In this document: piece after piece, positions 18,558-29,339 of the stretch | How the letters are laid out: every line of letters starts with the position of its first letter | Numbering within the stretch: position 1 is the first letter of the stretch | NCBI GenBank assembly: GCA_963575745.1 | Contig: CAUYUJ010015291.1 | Span: 167,139 to 231,138 of the forward strand | Length of the DNA: 64,000 nt | Direction of reading: 5' to 3' | From: Prorocentrum cordatum | Taxonomy: Eukaryota > Sar > Dinophyceae > Prorocentrales > Prorocentraceae | Program-made: the position numbers and the translations under genes | Notes under the pieces: model-generated | Seen by the model: the letters and a program-made list of their open reading frames with translations, nothing else | Databases searched by the model: none | Told to the model about the DNA's origin: nothing

Positions 18558-18962
18558 GGCGGCGGCGGCGACTGCCAACATCGGTTCGAACATGGTCCCG
18601 CGGAGCCCGTCCTGGCCAGGCTCTCGGGCTCCGGGCCTCCCGGACGCGGACGTTGCCGATGCGCCGCCGGCATAGCGGATGCGTCGTTGATGTATCGGCG
18701 AAGCGGCGCGGTCCCGCGAGTTCATCCGCTCGGACCTCATCTGGAAGGCCTCTACTATGTGAGGGGTCATGTGGGGACGCCACCGCAGAGATCGGGTGTC
18801 TCGAAGTCCTCGCTGACTCCTGGTGGCTCTCTGGCCCTGGGATCCCGAACCTTGCCGATCGGCCGCTGAAGACTCGAGCTATGACCCGGAAGCCGAGAGA
18901 TCCAACGTTTTGAGGAATTCAGGGGGGAGGTCGGAGGCGTCCTCGAGACCGGAGGAGAAAAC
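18443..18962. other. No gene identified; (GTC)n at 18506-18560
   Basis: Holds a GTC trinucleotide tract followed by a short frame reading NIGSNMVPRSPSWPGSRAPG that could be exon but has no supporting context. The rest is unassigned. Confidence 0.4.
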
Positions 18963-19075
18963 GATACCGCTACTGCTACCCTTCCCCCGTTCTCGTCTTT
19001 TTGGGCCTCCTGCCAGGCCAGCGTCGCCACTGCTGAACTCGCTTCGAAAATCGGGTCAGAAAGCGCTCCTGGGGA
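18963..19075 (+). mobile_element. MITE-like element M2, copy 3 (right end missing)
   Basis: Left end GATACCGCTACTGCTACCC and interior CAGCGTCGCCACTGCTGAA, TCGCTTCGAAAATCGGGTC are kept. The AGTAGCGGTAT end is absent, so the copy is truncated. Confidence 0.6.
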
Positions 19076-19139
19076 TGCCCGCTTTTGAAGAACACCCACG
19101 CCCCCAGCGTATTGGAACAGTGAAAGGCGGAGGTTCTCG

Positions 19140-19420
19140 TTGTTCTCGGCGCCTGGGGGCCCTGCTCGGGCCCCGAGGCCGTCAAGAAACGTCTTGGGGT
19201 GAAGAGCCGGGCCCAGGGAACGGGTCGAGACCTCCGGGGATCATGAGCTTATCTGGTGACAACGCAGACCTTCAGCGCGTCGAAAGCGTCAAGACGGAGG
19301 TTTTCCCCTGCGTTCGGCGTCTGGGGGCCATCGCCGTTCCCCGCGGCCATCAGGCAACGGTCGGGGACGAAGCTGCAGTCCCCGACCGGTCCGTCCGTCG
19401 GTCGGTCCCCGGCCGCATAC
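19140..19420 (+). repeat. Two adjacent copies of the GGCCTCTGGGGGCCC family
   Basis: One copy at 19140-19245 (GCGCCTGGGGGCCCTGCTCG ... GGTCGAGACCTCCGGGG) is followed by a second, shorter and more diverged one from 19310 (GCGTCTGGGGGCCATCGCC). Confidence 0.5.
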
Positions 19421-19571
19421 ACGAACTTCGGTCGGTCCGTGTATGCTTGGATGCCCAGATCCCGATATGTTTTAGGCGCCATCCTATTCCCAGGGGAGCA
19501 CGGCTCTCCCTAGTCCTCCCTCTTCAGGGGGTGGGCGGGCATTGGACCTCGCGTGTCCGGAACTTTGACTT

Positions 19572-19760
19572 AGCGTGTCGCGCCGCTGGCTCTGGCCCAC
19601 CACGTCCTCGCGCGACGCACTATCCACATCCCAGTCCCCAGCGCCAACGTCCCGAGCTGTTTCCAGCCTCCGCCCCCCGCGGAGCGGAGCGTCACACCAT
19701 CAGCTTGTAAGGCATAGCGTGTCGCTGGGGTCGCCGCCGCGACACACTACGCAAGAGTTC
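19572..19760 (+). repeat. Dispersed repeat rich in AGCGTGTCG, copy 2
   Basis: Collinear with 9085-9275: TAGCGTGTCGCGCCGCTGG, CTCTGGCCCACCACG, CCGCGGAGCGGAGCGTCAC, CGCCGCCGCGACACACTACG. Confidence 0.65.
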
Positions 19761-20346
19761 CTGACCGTAGGTGTGTTTGAACGTGCAGGTCACCATCCAC
19801 TTTAGGCGCCTTCCTATCTCAAGAATCGCACGGCTTTCCGTTTAACTTCCTTTTCCAAGTGATGGGAGGGAGTTCGATCTATATTCACGCCGTCCTGTTT
19901 CATGTCTGCACCCACCTCTTCCGAACGAGAGCGCCCTCTCTGCGCCTCCTGGTGGCCTCCCGTCCTCACGGCTGGATATCCACCTCGGACACAGCGGGCC
20001 AGGATGGGCCCCAGGTAAAGACCGAACACTAACCTTAAGCGGATTTGGACCGCCCACGGGTGGATGTCCGAAGGATTGTTTTCTTCAGGCCGGGCCGTTT
20101 TTTTGTCCGTCAAGTCGTCCTCCGCGGCGCTTCCTTCAGACGAGGCTAGGACGAGGATTAAAAGTCCTCACCCGACTGGGTCCTCCTCCTGGCGTTACCG
20201 TGCCCCAGAGGCTGCCGCTACTGCTCCTGCCCTGTCCGATCCTTAGCACAGCTCACAGTGCCTCCCTCTCGTGCCAGGTGCTGGTGGCAGTGCCCCTCGG
20301 CGTGCGTCTGGTGTCGTTGCGCCTGCTCTTGCCTCTGCTCCCCTCA
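19761..20346. other. No gene identified
   Basis: Mixed-sequence DNA without clear repeats. No frame carries a recognised domain. Confidence 0.35.
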
Positions 20347-20508
20347 TCGCCTCCCCATGCAAATCCTGCTGTGCCTCGGGCGGAGGCTCTTCGGGCGTTC
20401 GGGCTGGAGGAGGGGGAGCTCGAGCTTGTCCGCGAGATGGGCCGCCGTACCATTCGCGGCTCGGATGTTGACGAAGATCAGGAGTCTGAGACCGAGTTTT
20501 TCGGTTGA
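20347..20508 (+). other. Exon-like island ending in a stop, acidic C-terminus
   Basis: The frame reads PRAEALRAFGLEEGELELVR then EMGRRTIRGSDVDEDQESET and EFFG before TGA at 20506-20508. Acidic, helix-prone and non-repetitive, it resembles a last exon. Family not recognised. Confidence 0.3.
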
Positions 20509-20589
20509 TGCCATCTTTTGACCCCTTTAGGGGACACCCATATCATACTAATCTTGCTATGCCTCCTCCAGGTCCCACACTGCCCCACT

Positions 20590-21170
20590 CAACCCTTTGG
20601 CGTTTCTGCCACTGCTCCCTCCTGCTGCCCCTCTTACTGCTCCTTCCTGCTCCCTCTTGCTCCTGCTCGCGTCGACGCCCGCACTCCTGCTTTTGCACGC
20701 GCCCCGCGTCCTCCCCGACAAGAACTTCGGCTGCTCCTTCCCCTTCTCCACCCTCCTCCTCCTCTTCCTCACCCCTCCTTCCTCCTCCTCCTCCTCCACC
20801 ACCACCCCTCCTCTTCCACCCCCGTCTGCTGCTCCTCCTCCTCCCCCTCCTCGCCTCTCCTGTCCTTCCTCTCCTCTCCTCTCCTCTCCTCTCCTCTCCT
20901 CTCCTCTCTTCTCATCACTCTGCTACTCGGCTCCTCCCTCCTCTTCCTCCTCCTCCAATCCCCTTCCTCCTCCATCCTCCTCCTCCTCCTCTTCCTCCTC
21001 CTCCATCTTCCTCCTCCTCCTCATCATCCCTCCCTCTTCATCTTCCTCCTCCTCTTCCTCCCCCTCCGCCTCCTCCTCGTCCTCCACCTCCTTCTCCTCC
21101 TCCTCGCGCTCCCCCTCTTTCCTCCTCCCTTCTCCTTCCTCCCTGCTCCTCTGCCCCCCCCCCCCCCCCA
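20590..21170. repeat. CT-rich tract with (TCTCC)n
   Basis: CTC/TCC/CTT-rich DNA with a pentanucleotide TCTCC run at about 20868-20912. A run of 17 C lies at about 21155-21172. Long Ser/Leu/Pro frames here are artefacts. Confidence 0.85.
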
Positions 21171-21186
21171 ACGGGCCCCCGCCGCA

Positions 21187-21290
21187 GGTGGGCGACCTGG
21201 AGCTGGAGGACCACGAGATCAAGCGCGAGGAGCCTGGCCCGCACGCGCTTCGCCGGGACTGTTGTCACTGCACGCCTTTCTCACATGCCT
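21187..21290 (+). other. Exon-like island after GCCGCAG, VGDLELEDHEIKREE
   Basis: Immediately after the acceptor-like CCCCCGCCGCAG the frame reads VGDLELEDHEIKREEPGPHA then LRRDCCHCTPFSHA, before entering a (GAC)n tract. The pyrimidine tract upstream is a plausible acceptor context. A GAG donor at the Glu-Glu is possible. No family assigned. Confidence 0.35.
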
Positions 21291-21587
21291 TGAACCCGAC
21301 GACGATTGCGACGACGACGACGACGAAGACGAGGACGAAGACGAAAGCGACGGTCGTTCGAGACTCAACTGAGCGACGCCAAAAAACAACGGGGTCGTCT
21401 GTGCCGACATTGGCGCGTAAGCTGCCCGCGTAAGGTCGCGCGTGAGCGCCCTCGTCTCCACTGTGGCGTGCTGCGCCGGCGGCCCGCGTAAGCCGCCGCG
21501 TGAGGGCGCCACGCCATCTCGCGTAATACCCGATTTTGATCTTTGCTCACACGTTGAAGACGAGGGCGCTCTATACATACACGAGCT

Positions 21588-21738
21588 TTCAGCTCTCGGA
21601 GCTCCGCGCGGATTTCTTGGATCGGCCCTGGGTCATCCCTCCGGCGGCGCCTCCGGCGTCACCCCTGGCGCGCTCCGCGCGTCGGGGAGGCAGACCCAGC
21701 TCCGATCCAAGAGATCCTCGCGGCCCTCCGACAGTTTA
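21588..21738. mobile_element. MITE-like palindromic element M1, copy 3
   Basis: CTCCGCGCGGATTTCTTGGA at the left pairs with CTCCGATCCAAGAGATCCTC at the right. The interior keeps GGCGGCGCCTCCGGCG and CTGGCGCGCTCCGCGCG, as in copy 2. Confidence 0.75.
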
Positions 21739-22039
21739 TGTCCATGTGGCTCCCTTGTTCATCTAGTCTGGTTCGGACTGCTCCTGAACGGCTTCGCTTG
21801 CTGCCACTGCCGCATCTCTTCTCGTACTGCCACTGCTGCCCCTGCCCCTCGTCTCCGGCGCAGCCCAACGGTCGTACTGTGGCGGGGTTACACAGCAATG
21901 TTCAAGGTAGTCCCATACGTGCAAGGCCATATTGTCTCCACCTCGCCGTGTCCCAGGAGCGTGTCGCTTTCCTTCTCCCCTCTCCCCCTCTCCCTGTCTC
22001 CTCCCGCCTCACGTCTCCCGCCTCCCTTTCCCTCGTCGC

Positions 22040-22600
22040 CCTCGCCGTCGACGCCGAGGACGACGAGGACGACGACGGAGACGACGATGACGACGACGAC
22101 AACGACGACGGCGACGACGACGACAACGACGACGGCGACGACGACGACAACGACGACAACGACGACGGCAACGACGGCGACGACAACGACGACAACGACG
22201 AAGACGAAGACGAAGACGGCGGCGGCGGCGGCGAGGCGACGAGGCGGCGGTGGTGGCGGCAACGGCGGAGAGCGCGACGGGGTGCATCGCCGCGGCGCGG
22301 CGGTGGTGGCGGTGAGTCGACGCGACGGCGGCGGCGGCGGCAGCCTCCGCCGCGGCGGCGACGGCGGCGGCGAGGCGACCCGCCGACGACCCCTGCGGCG
22401 ACGGCGCGAGGCGAGGGCGGCGGCGGGGGGCGGCAGCGGCGAGGGCGGCGGCGAGGCGAGGCAGACCCGCGAAGGGGGCCGGGCAGGCCGAGCGCCGCGT
22501 GGGGCGGTGAGCGGCGGCTATCCCCCTCGGTGTGCCGCTCTGCGGGGAGCAGCCGCTGCGCTCCCGCTTGTGTCCTCTGCGGCGCCCCGCCCCCCCCCCT
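22040..22600 (+). repeat. (GAC)n followed by GGC/GAG triplet DNA
   Basis: GACGAC, GACAAC and GAAGAC steps to about 22235, then GGCGGC/GAGGCG-type triplets to about 22480. All frames are low-complexity. Confidence 0.8.
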
Positions 22601-23439
22601 CGCTGCCGCGAGGAGGAGGAGGAGGAGGAGGAGGAGGAGGCGGACGGTGCGCGAGGGCTGGTGCGGGAAGGGTGGTCAGGGATGGGCGAGCGCACCGGAT
22701 CAGGAGGGAAGTTGACGATGAGGAGGAGGGTGCAGATCAAGAGGAGGAGGAGGCGGAGGAGGAGGAGGAGCAGCGGGAGGGTTGGAGTGCGGGGGAGCAG
22801 GGCGCCGGAGCTCAGGAAGCCGACCCCAGGCCAGGGCCGAGGCCCCGCCCTCCGACCACTCAAAGCCCAGAGCCCGACCACTCCCGTCCCCATCCCCCGA
22901 GGAGCGGCCCCATGTGCCAGTTCGGTGGGACCAGCCCCGGCCACGGCGGTCTTCTCTGCCAGGCAGTGGCTGTGCTCTCAGCAGGCACGCTTCCACGATT
23001 CACCAAGCGCGTTCCACTACTCGCACAGCGCCTGCTCGCAAACGTACGCAAAACACGTGTGTGTCTCGGTGTCACGGATCGTAAAGCCTCCGCGGCCGAT
23101 CCAGGCCATTTGCGAGTAGCTATTATGCGAGTAGTGGAACGCGCTTGACAATCGATGGGAAGTTGGCACGGTGGTGTCCGCTCTTTCTCCTCCCCGAACA
23201 AATATCGGGAAGGCCTTCTGGCCGGTGCCGCCCACCCTGGCCCTGAAGGGGGATGACACCCATGACGGCGGCGTCGTCGGCGACGACGACGCTGGCATGG
23301 GGCAGGGTCCTCAGGGCTGTTTCGTGGGGCCTTTTCGGAGGCGCGCTCGTAGGCCTCCGGGGGACAGGCCCCTGAGCCGAAGCGCAGCTTCAGGGCCGCT
23401 CCCCCTGGGGCGGTCCGCCGCCACCGCCGCCGACTTCGT
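22601..23439. other. GGA patches and unassigned DNA
   Basis: (GGA)n patches at 22613-22640 and 22720-22780. CGTTCCACTACTCGCACAGC near 23010 is partly mirrored by GCGAGTAGTGGAACGCGC at 23127-23145, a loose inverted pair. No gene recognised. Confidence 0.45.
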
Positions 23440-23605
23440 CTCCGTCTTCGTCGTAGTCTTCGTCTTCGTTGTCGTCTTCGTCGTCGTCTTCGTCGTCGTC
23501 GTCGTCATCGCCGCGGCGGCGGCGACGACGACGAAGACGACGACGACGACGACGCTGGCGACGACGACGGCGACGACGACGGCGGCGACGACGACGGCGA
23601 CTCTC
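23440..23605. repeat. Self-complementary GTC/GAC microsatellite
   Basis: (GTCGTCTTC)-type repeats at 23446-23506 turn at GCCGCGGCGGCGGC into (GACGACGAAGAC)-type repeats at 23521-23600, so the block can fold on itself into a long triplet-repeat hairpin. Confidence 0.75.
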
Positions 23606-24349
23606 GAACTCGATGCTCTTCTCTGCGAGGGCTGTCCCGAGATGGTCCGGCTGCGAAGTGAAATTGGCGTGTCGACGATGCCCCTAACGGTGGGCATTTC
23701 CTGCTTCAGCTGGCCGTGGTGTCCATCCTCTGCTGCTTGCCTGGTGTTCGGGCTGCGTCTGCCGCTTGGCGTCGTCCAGGCCGGACCGTCCCTGCTTGCT
23801 CTGGTTGGGCGCCCTTCAGGTGTCGGAATGCTCATCGATCTGGCGCTCCAGCATCTTGTTGGCGATGGTCACCATCCTGTCTTAGATGGCCTCCCATCCG
23901 CCTCCAACGGCAGCCAACGTTTACTCGTGCACTGCTTCTTGCGCTTGTGCTACGTAGGTGGCGCCAAAGTTCGCCTGGACCTCCATGCCCGGGGCTTTGG
24001 GAGGCGCCTGTGCGCGAGCCCAGCGGCTGCGTCTGTCCCTGGATGCCATCCAGGCTGGCAGCACGTGAAAACACGCATGTTTGCCGCCCTCCCACCTGTG
24101 ACCGGCCTCGCTCTGGATCCCGTCTCGACAAGAAATCGAGACGGAGCTTTTCGTCGTTTTCGGCCTCTTGGGGCCCTCGCCGGGCCTCGGGACCGTCCAA
24201 AGTGACTCGGAATGAAAAACCGATCCCGGGGAATGGGTTGGGAGGTCGGGCGCCTGTGTCTCGAAAAGTCAATGCCTGGGTTCCTCTGGCTCGAGCTTGG
24301 GCTTGGGCTCAGACTTGGGCTCGGTTTTGCGGTCGGGCTCCGGCTCGGG
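23606..24349. other. No intact gene; possible retroelement debris on the minus strand
   Basis: Minus-strand translation of about 24050-23630 gives protein-like pieces broken by stops and frame changes (for example DRMVTIANKMLERQIDEHSD). A copy of the GGCCTCTGGGGGCCC family lies at 24155-24255. Only a weak case for a decayed ORF. Confidence 0.3.
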
Positions 24350-24530
24350 GTCTCGGGCTCATTGTGCTCGCGCGATACTATATACGAGACCTCATCCAGG
24401 ACGCTGGGTTGCTTGGCGACTTCCGCGAAGAAGTGCTTCGCAAGCCTGGGGTAATCGTTGTCGGTGCTGGCCCCGCTGGGCCACTGGTGCGCGACCAGAG
24501 CTCTGGCCAGTCCCATCGCGCGCGAGCCAA
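24350..24530 (-). other. Minus-strand coding-like fragment, unidentified
   Basis: On the minus strand the frame reads MGLARALVAHQWPSGASTDN, DYPRLAKHFFAEVAKQPSVL, then DEVSYIVSREHNEPETPS before entering a Pro/Ser-rich repeat. Composition and aromatic content look like real protein. No family recognised; an exon or a retroelement remnant are the alternatives. Confidence 0.3.
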
Positions 24531-24899
24531 CGGGAGATGATGCCGAGCCAACGGAATGGCGTGAGCCAAAGCGGCTACGCGCGACGACAAGGGCAGGAGG
24601 AGGAGGAGGAGGAGGAGGAGGAGGAGGAGGAGGGACGAAGGCGGGGAATGAGGACCAGGAGTGGCAGCAGGGAGAAGAGAGGGAGGTCGGAACAGATAGG
24701 GAGGAAGGGTGGCGCGAATCCTGTCGGAGACTCGAAGATGCCCAGCGTCAGCAGGTGCGCAGCTCGCGGCGGACTGTCAGGCCGTTCGGAGGCCTCGACA
24801 TCTTGGGGACGCACCGCGGCCGTCTTCGGCGCAGCCCATCGACGGTCGCAAATCGGTGCGTCCCGTTGGTCGGGGAGTCAACGGGCGGGGCTGGGACCA

Positions 24900-25030
24900 G
24901 GGTACATCCGTTCCAGAGCGTTCCCGAACGCTCTCAGAGCGTTCTGGGACGCTCTGAGAAGCCGCGGCGCCCAGGACATCGTCCAGAGCCGCCCGATCTC
25001 AAAGATTCTCGACTTGTCCTCACCCGATGT
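24900..25030 (+). repeat. GTTCCAGAGCGTTCCCGAACG dispersed repeat, copy 2
   Basis: Collinear with 1541-1670, including CCGCGGCGCCCAGGACATC and GTCCAGAGCCGCC. It runs into the solo array-element terminus. Confidence 0.65.
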
Positions 25031-25252
25031 TTTCCCAACCATCCTGTGGCGTCGGGTCCTCGCTTTGCAGTGAAAGTCCCCGCATCTCCTCGTCTCTCCT
25101 CTTCTCTTCCTCCCGCTCCTCCCTCCTCCCATCCCTTGCCTCTGCCCTCCGCATGTCTTCCTCGTCGTCATCATCATCATCATCAAATCATCATTATCAT
25201 GCTCCTCCTCCTCCGTGTCATCATCCTCATCATCATCCTCCTTCTCATCATT

Positions 25253-25286
<34 letters not shown>

Positions 25287-25315
25287 CCGTCATCGTCGCC
25301 ACGCCAACATCATCA
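25022..25315 (-). mobile_element. Terminus plus microsatellite of the modular element, no array
   Basis: On the minus strand: (GAT)n at 25310-25165, a GGAGGGAGGAGC-type purine block, then the terminus GCGAGGACCCGACGCCACAG, GATGGTTGGGAAAAC ending near 25025. The terminus and its spacing from the purine block match elements A and D, but no leader or array unit is present. It could be a deletion product or a minimal form. Confidence 0.65.
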
Positions 25316-25439
25316 TGACCTGGCGCGCGCCACCGCACGTGCACCAGGACAGGCGAACATGAGCCAGACCGTTGCGCTTGACAAGAAGAAGAATACTGCG
25401 GGCCCCCAGGCTTACGGCTTCTACGTTGTTTTTGCCTTT

Positions 25440-27625
25440 GGTGGAGGGGCTTCTACCGACGCGTAGTCAACACGGAAGGCGGCCAGTACCTTTCACTTGC
25501 GTGGGCATACGGCGGCATGCGCAAGCGACGACGAAAAGTTATGATGTGTTTACCGCGAATTGTGGCATACAGAATCAGGTCATGTAAGTGGACTTCGGTT
25601 GCAAAATATTTCGATCAACGATCGGCTTTCCAGAGTGGCAAGCACGACGACCTCCGCATCATCGCGGGCGATCGCGCCGTGCACTACTACATGCAGGAGG
25701 GCGAGCCAGACGAGCTCTACACACGGATCCATACCAATGTCGAGTTCCTGGATCAGCGCCGTATTGAAGCCGTGATGCGCGTGTCGACACCACAACGATG
25801 GCTGTGCCTTCGCGTTGGCAGTGGGGGGCTGATGGGCGACAGCGGCGATCTCGAGTTCTTCATGGCGGACTACGACAACAGCATGGACGAGTACAACGAG
25901 CCCACTCGATCGATATCCAAGCACACCCTTGCGCACAGCGACCTTTTTCGGCGAAGCGGTCAACGTTGGCATCGGCCTCTCCATTGAAGACCTCCCCAAG
26001 CTGCTGGCCATCCCTCCCGAGGCTACTGCTGCCGAGATCCGCGACATAAGCAACCTCGACGCCGAGTGCCTCGACGAAAGTGGCGAGGCATGGGGGTGCA
26101 AACAGAGCCGCAACAAGGCCGAGATCGTCGCCGCTGCCTCCCGCCGAGGCATCGCCCACGCGCTGGCGAAGGACCGTGTCCTCATTGGACGACTTCTTCC
26201 TGAATTCCAGCTACTCGGCGGCATGTTCCCCCCACTGGCAGCAACGTGGCTGAACGACGCGAAAGGATCATGGCGGTCAACAGGGCCTGGAATCAACTTA
26301 GCGGCTGGCATTCCGAATTTGGATGGCGACCGCGACGACTTCTATTTGGCGGATGTGTTCACAGCGCGGCTACGCCGGGCGGCGAGAGCTACTTGTACAC
26401 CAAGGCGGACGCCCAGGCGCTCGGCGCGAGTTTGATCGGCAAAGTGCGCTCCATGCTGGAGGGGCGAGCACGCACTGAACGACGCCGCAAGTACGCGACG
26501 TGGCCTACATTGAACGTTTGGCGAAACTGGCGACTGGCTCCTGCATCTTTGGCATCTGCAGTGCGACGGCTATGTTGGTGGCGCGACATCTTGACGGATA
26601 TCCCCCAGCACATCCACTTCCTCGCGGGCTTCTTCGGCGCGCTCGCAGTGGAGGGCAAATCCGATAACATCGCCCCCATCCTGAAGGAGAACGGCGATAC
26701 CAACGTCGAGGGAGCCATCCACCCGCGGGCGCGTCAGCTCTTCGACGGCATCAACGCGCTGCTCACGCTGGACTTGGCCGCAGAACTTCGACACGAGCGG
26801 CAACCTCGCAGCATGCGACGGCGTTTCGAAGACGAGGAGCTAAGTGACATGTATACGGCACTGGACCCAATGACGCTGAGGGCACAATTCTTTTCTCGTT
26901 CATGGTCACCGCACGGCGCTGCACTGGAGGCACCCCTCCCGACCGGGCTGGAGGAGGCTACTGGCGCGGAGGGCGCTGCGACATTTAAATGCGACATCCA
27001 GCTGCAGGGCGGGGGGACTTGCGGGCGTGCGTTTATTTCTCTTTCGGCGCTGCGCGCGCGCCAGACCCACGGAAAGGAGCCGCGTCACCAGCTGCCCAGT
27101 GTTCTCAAGATGGTCGTCGTTGATAACAAGTGTGTGGTGTGCGCTACTGTTTTCAGAAGTCGCGATCGCTGCTCGCGACGTGTCCTGAGGAGCTGGGCCG
27201 CGCGCCGTTGCATTCGGCCCAGCGCCGCCCAACTCTGGCAGTGCAGACTGCCCGAAAGATTTGAATGTCCTACTTGTCGCGCCACATCGGCCACCTCGGA
27301 CGCGCGCGCGGATGATGATCTTGAGGCTTCTGGGGACCTCGGGCCCCCTGGTCTGGAGCCTCCCCTGCCTGGCCCTACACAGCGCGAAACGCTCCCAGGG
27401 CCCTCTGCTACTTCGGCGACGTCGGCGCGACCTACAGCACCTTTTTTTGCACGTCGTTCGTCTTTGCCTCCAAGCACTAGAGCGACTCCGACGGCGCGCG
27501 CGTCATCACCCACTACGACACGCCGATTGCGATCACCCAAACCTTCGAGCAACAGATCTACACCGGCACGCGCGATCGACGAGGCGACCGCGACCCCGGG
27601 CGAGACGATCATCGAACTAGGGTGA
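25440..27625 (+). pseudogene. Decayed non-LTR-type reverse transcriptase with C-terminal zinc-finger region
   Basis: Three frame segments belong together: 25517-25925 (HYYMQEGEPDELYTRIHTNV, FLDQRR, then GSGGLMGDSGDLEFFMADYD, comparable to the RT motif-B region), 25929-26250 (LSIEDLPKLL where F/Y-A-D-D is expected; then RDISNLDAECLDESGEAWG), and 26246-27625 (PRRLLFGGCVHSAATPGGES; RRLCWWRDILTDIPQHIHFL; FKCDIQLQGGGTCGRAFISL; NKCVVCATVFRSRDR). This order fits my recollection of dinoflagellate retroelement proteins. The catalytic Asp pair reads S-I-E-D, the first zinc finger has an expanded Cys spacing, and the expected His ligands read Arg, so with the frameshifts near 25930 and 26250 the copy cannot be active. 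The part upstream of 25440 was not recognised. The family call is from memory and needs a search. Confidence 0.65.
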
Positions 27626-27699
27626 CCTACCTCTGAACCGCCTAGACGACGACTGCGATCGAACACCTCCGCGCCAAGACCGACTGCACCGACTTCGAA

Positions 27700-28680
27700 A
27701 CCGTCGTTGTTACTGTTGACGTTTGGCTCAGTGGAGGCGCTTTGGCGCCGTCTGCAATCCCGCGTCCCTGTGCTGTTCTCGTCATCGCGCCAGCCGTGGA
27801 CAGTGCGCGATCTCCGCCCTGTGCAGAAGCGCCCGCGGCTTCGGACTGCTACACCTGCTTCTGCTTCGCGCGGCGCGCGGGCGTCTCGACCCAGGACGCA
27901 GGTGTTCGCTACTTCTACGGGCGATGCGGCCGGCGCGGCGCCTCCAGGCATCCTCGCCAGCGTCTGGGAATTTTGGCCCCGCCGCAGAATGAGGCAAGCG
28001 GGGCGCAGCGGCTCCAGCGGCGGGCCAGCCGCGGACCAGACGTGGAGGCAAGCGGCGCAACCAGGGCGACAGTAAGGACAAGGAGCTACAGGTGAAGGAC
28101 AGGGGTCTTCGAGAGCTACTCCTGCTCATCCGCAAGCAAGTTCGCAGCGGCGCGCAGAAAGTCAGGGCGATCGAGGGCGCGATGCTCGACGCCTTCATCT
28201 TTACGAGAAACCGCGCGGTTATCTTGGCCATCGAGGAGAAGCAGGCGCAGTTCGCGGAGAGGGTCGACCAGCACCGCAAGGACAGGGGGATAAGCCCGAC
28301 GCGCAGCCCTTGGGGCCGCCCCCCACACACTCCTGTTCGGGGCGACGCTGGACGTGATGGCGTCTCTCCCCGAGGTGGGCGGCACCGGCTCAACGCTATC
28401 AAGAAGCTGGGGGAGGACTTCAACGCGTGCGAGAAGGCGGAGGACGCGGAGCAGCTGATCAGGGTACGCAGGATCGCGAAGACGGCGCAGGAGGACCAGG
28501 TTGAAGCTCATCATGGGCATCCAGCCCATGGGCGACAAGGGGTTCCCACTTCTCGACGGGCTGCGCCAGCTAGGGGGGCGGCACCTGCGCGGGGCATCAC
28601 CGCCAGGCTACATGGAGGAAGTGCTTCAGGAGTGCAGGAGTGGACCGACTGGCTTGAGGGGCACTTGCAGTGATTGTTAG
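27700..28680 (+). pseudogene. Decayed ORF1-like retroelement fragment
   Basis: The best segment is 28092-28310 (KDRGLRELLLLIRKQVRSGA then QKVRAIEGAMLDAFIFTRNR, AVILAIEEKQAQFAERVDQH). After a frame change, 28500-28670 reads LKLIMGIQPMGDKGFPLLDG and LRQLGGRHLRGASPPGYMEE. This helical, Gln/Lys-rich pattern is one I associate with ORF1-type proteins of dinoflagellate retroelements. The preceding stretch from 27700 (VEALWRRLQSRVPVLF...) is open but unassigned. It lies downstream of the RT remnant, the reverse of the usual ORF1-ORF2 order, so it may be the head of a second copy. Confidence 0.45.
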
Positions 28681-29339
28681 AACGCTCGGGGACCGACCGC
28701 CCGAGGACCTCGCGGTCAGAATGTTGGTAGGCTTGGTTGCCGCGGGTTCGCGCGTTTCGTGGTGTCGGCTCGTGCTCTACCCTGTCAATTAGTCTGGTAA
28801 CTGCACTGTCTTTGCTCGCGTGTTTGTGGGCCTTGAGACCGCTGCCATCATCATTGTCGCAGGATGTGCGCATGCTCGGCCACTCACTAGACACAACAAC
28901 GCCACCTTCCGTCCGCTGCGGCGACGCGGCCTGGAGCTTCTGCCCGAACGGGCTTTGGCGAAGGGGTTGCGCCACCACTGTGGATTTTGAGATCGATGTC
29001 ACTGTCGTTGCCTGTGCCACTGTGGACCAGGCGGCCTTTCTGAAGTTTGCGCTTGGCATTTCAGTGAATTTGTTCGGTGGCACCGCGTCGTTGCCAGTGC
29101 TATTGTGGCTCTCGTGGTTGTGTCCACCGCGAAGCCTTCCCCAGCCATCTCTGCGAACTACTGCCGATTGTTGATCGGCGGCGGCGCGCCCCGCCGATCG
29201 CGCGCTGCGCGGTGCGGAGTGACCCGCGCCTGCGCTTTCGCGCAAAGCACAGCGGCTCTTGCACGCTCCTGGCGCGGACAGAAGGCTCTTCTCAGCACTC
29301 CCGAATTGCCCCATCCCCCATGAGCCCCGACACTGTTGC
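28681..29339. other. No gene identified
   Basis: A 276-aa minus-strand frame and 145-aa plus-strand frame overlap here with ordinary composition but no recognised motif. Possibly retroelement untranslated or degraded sequence. Confidence 0.35.
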
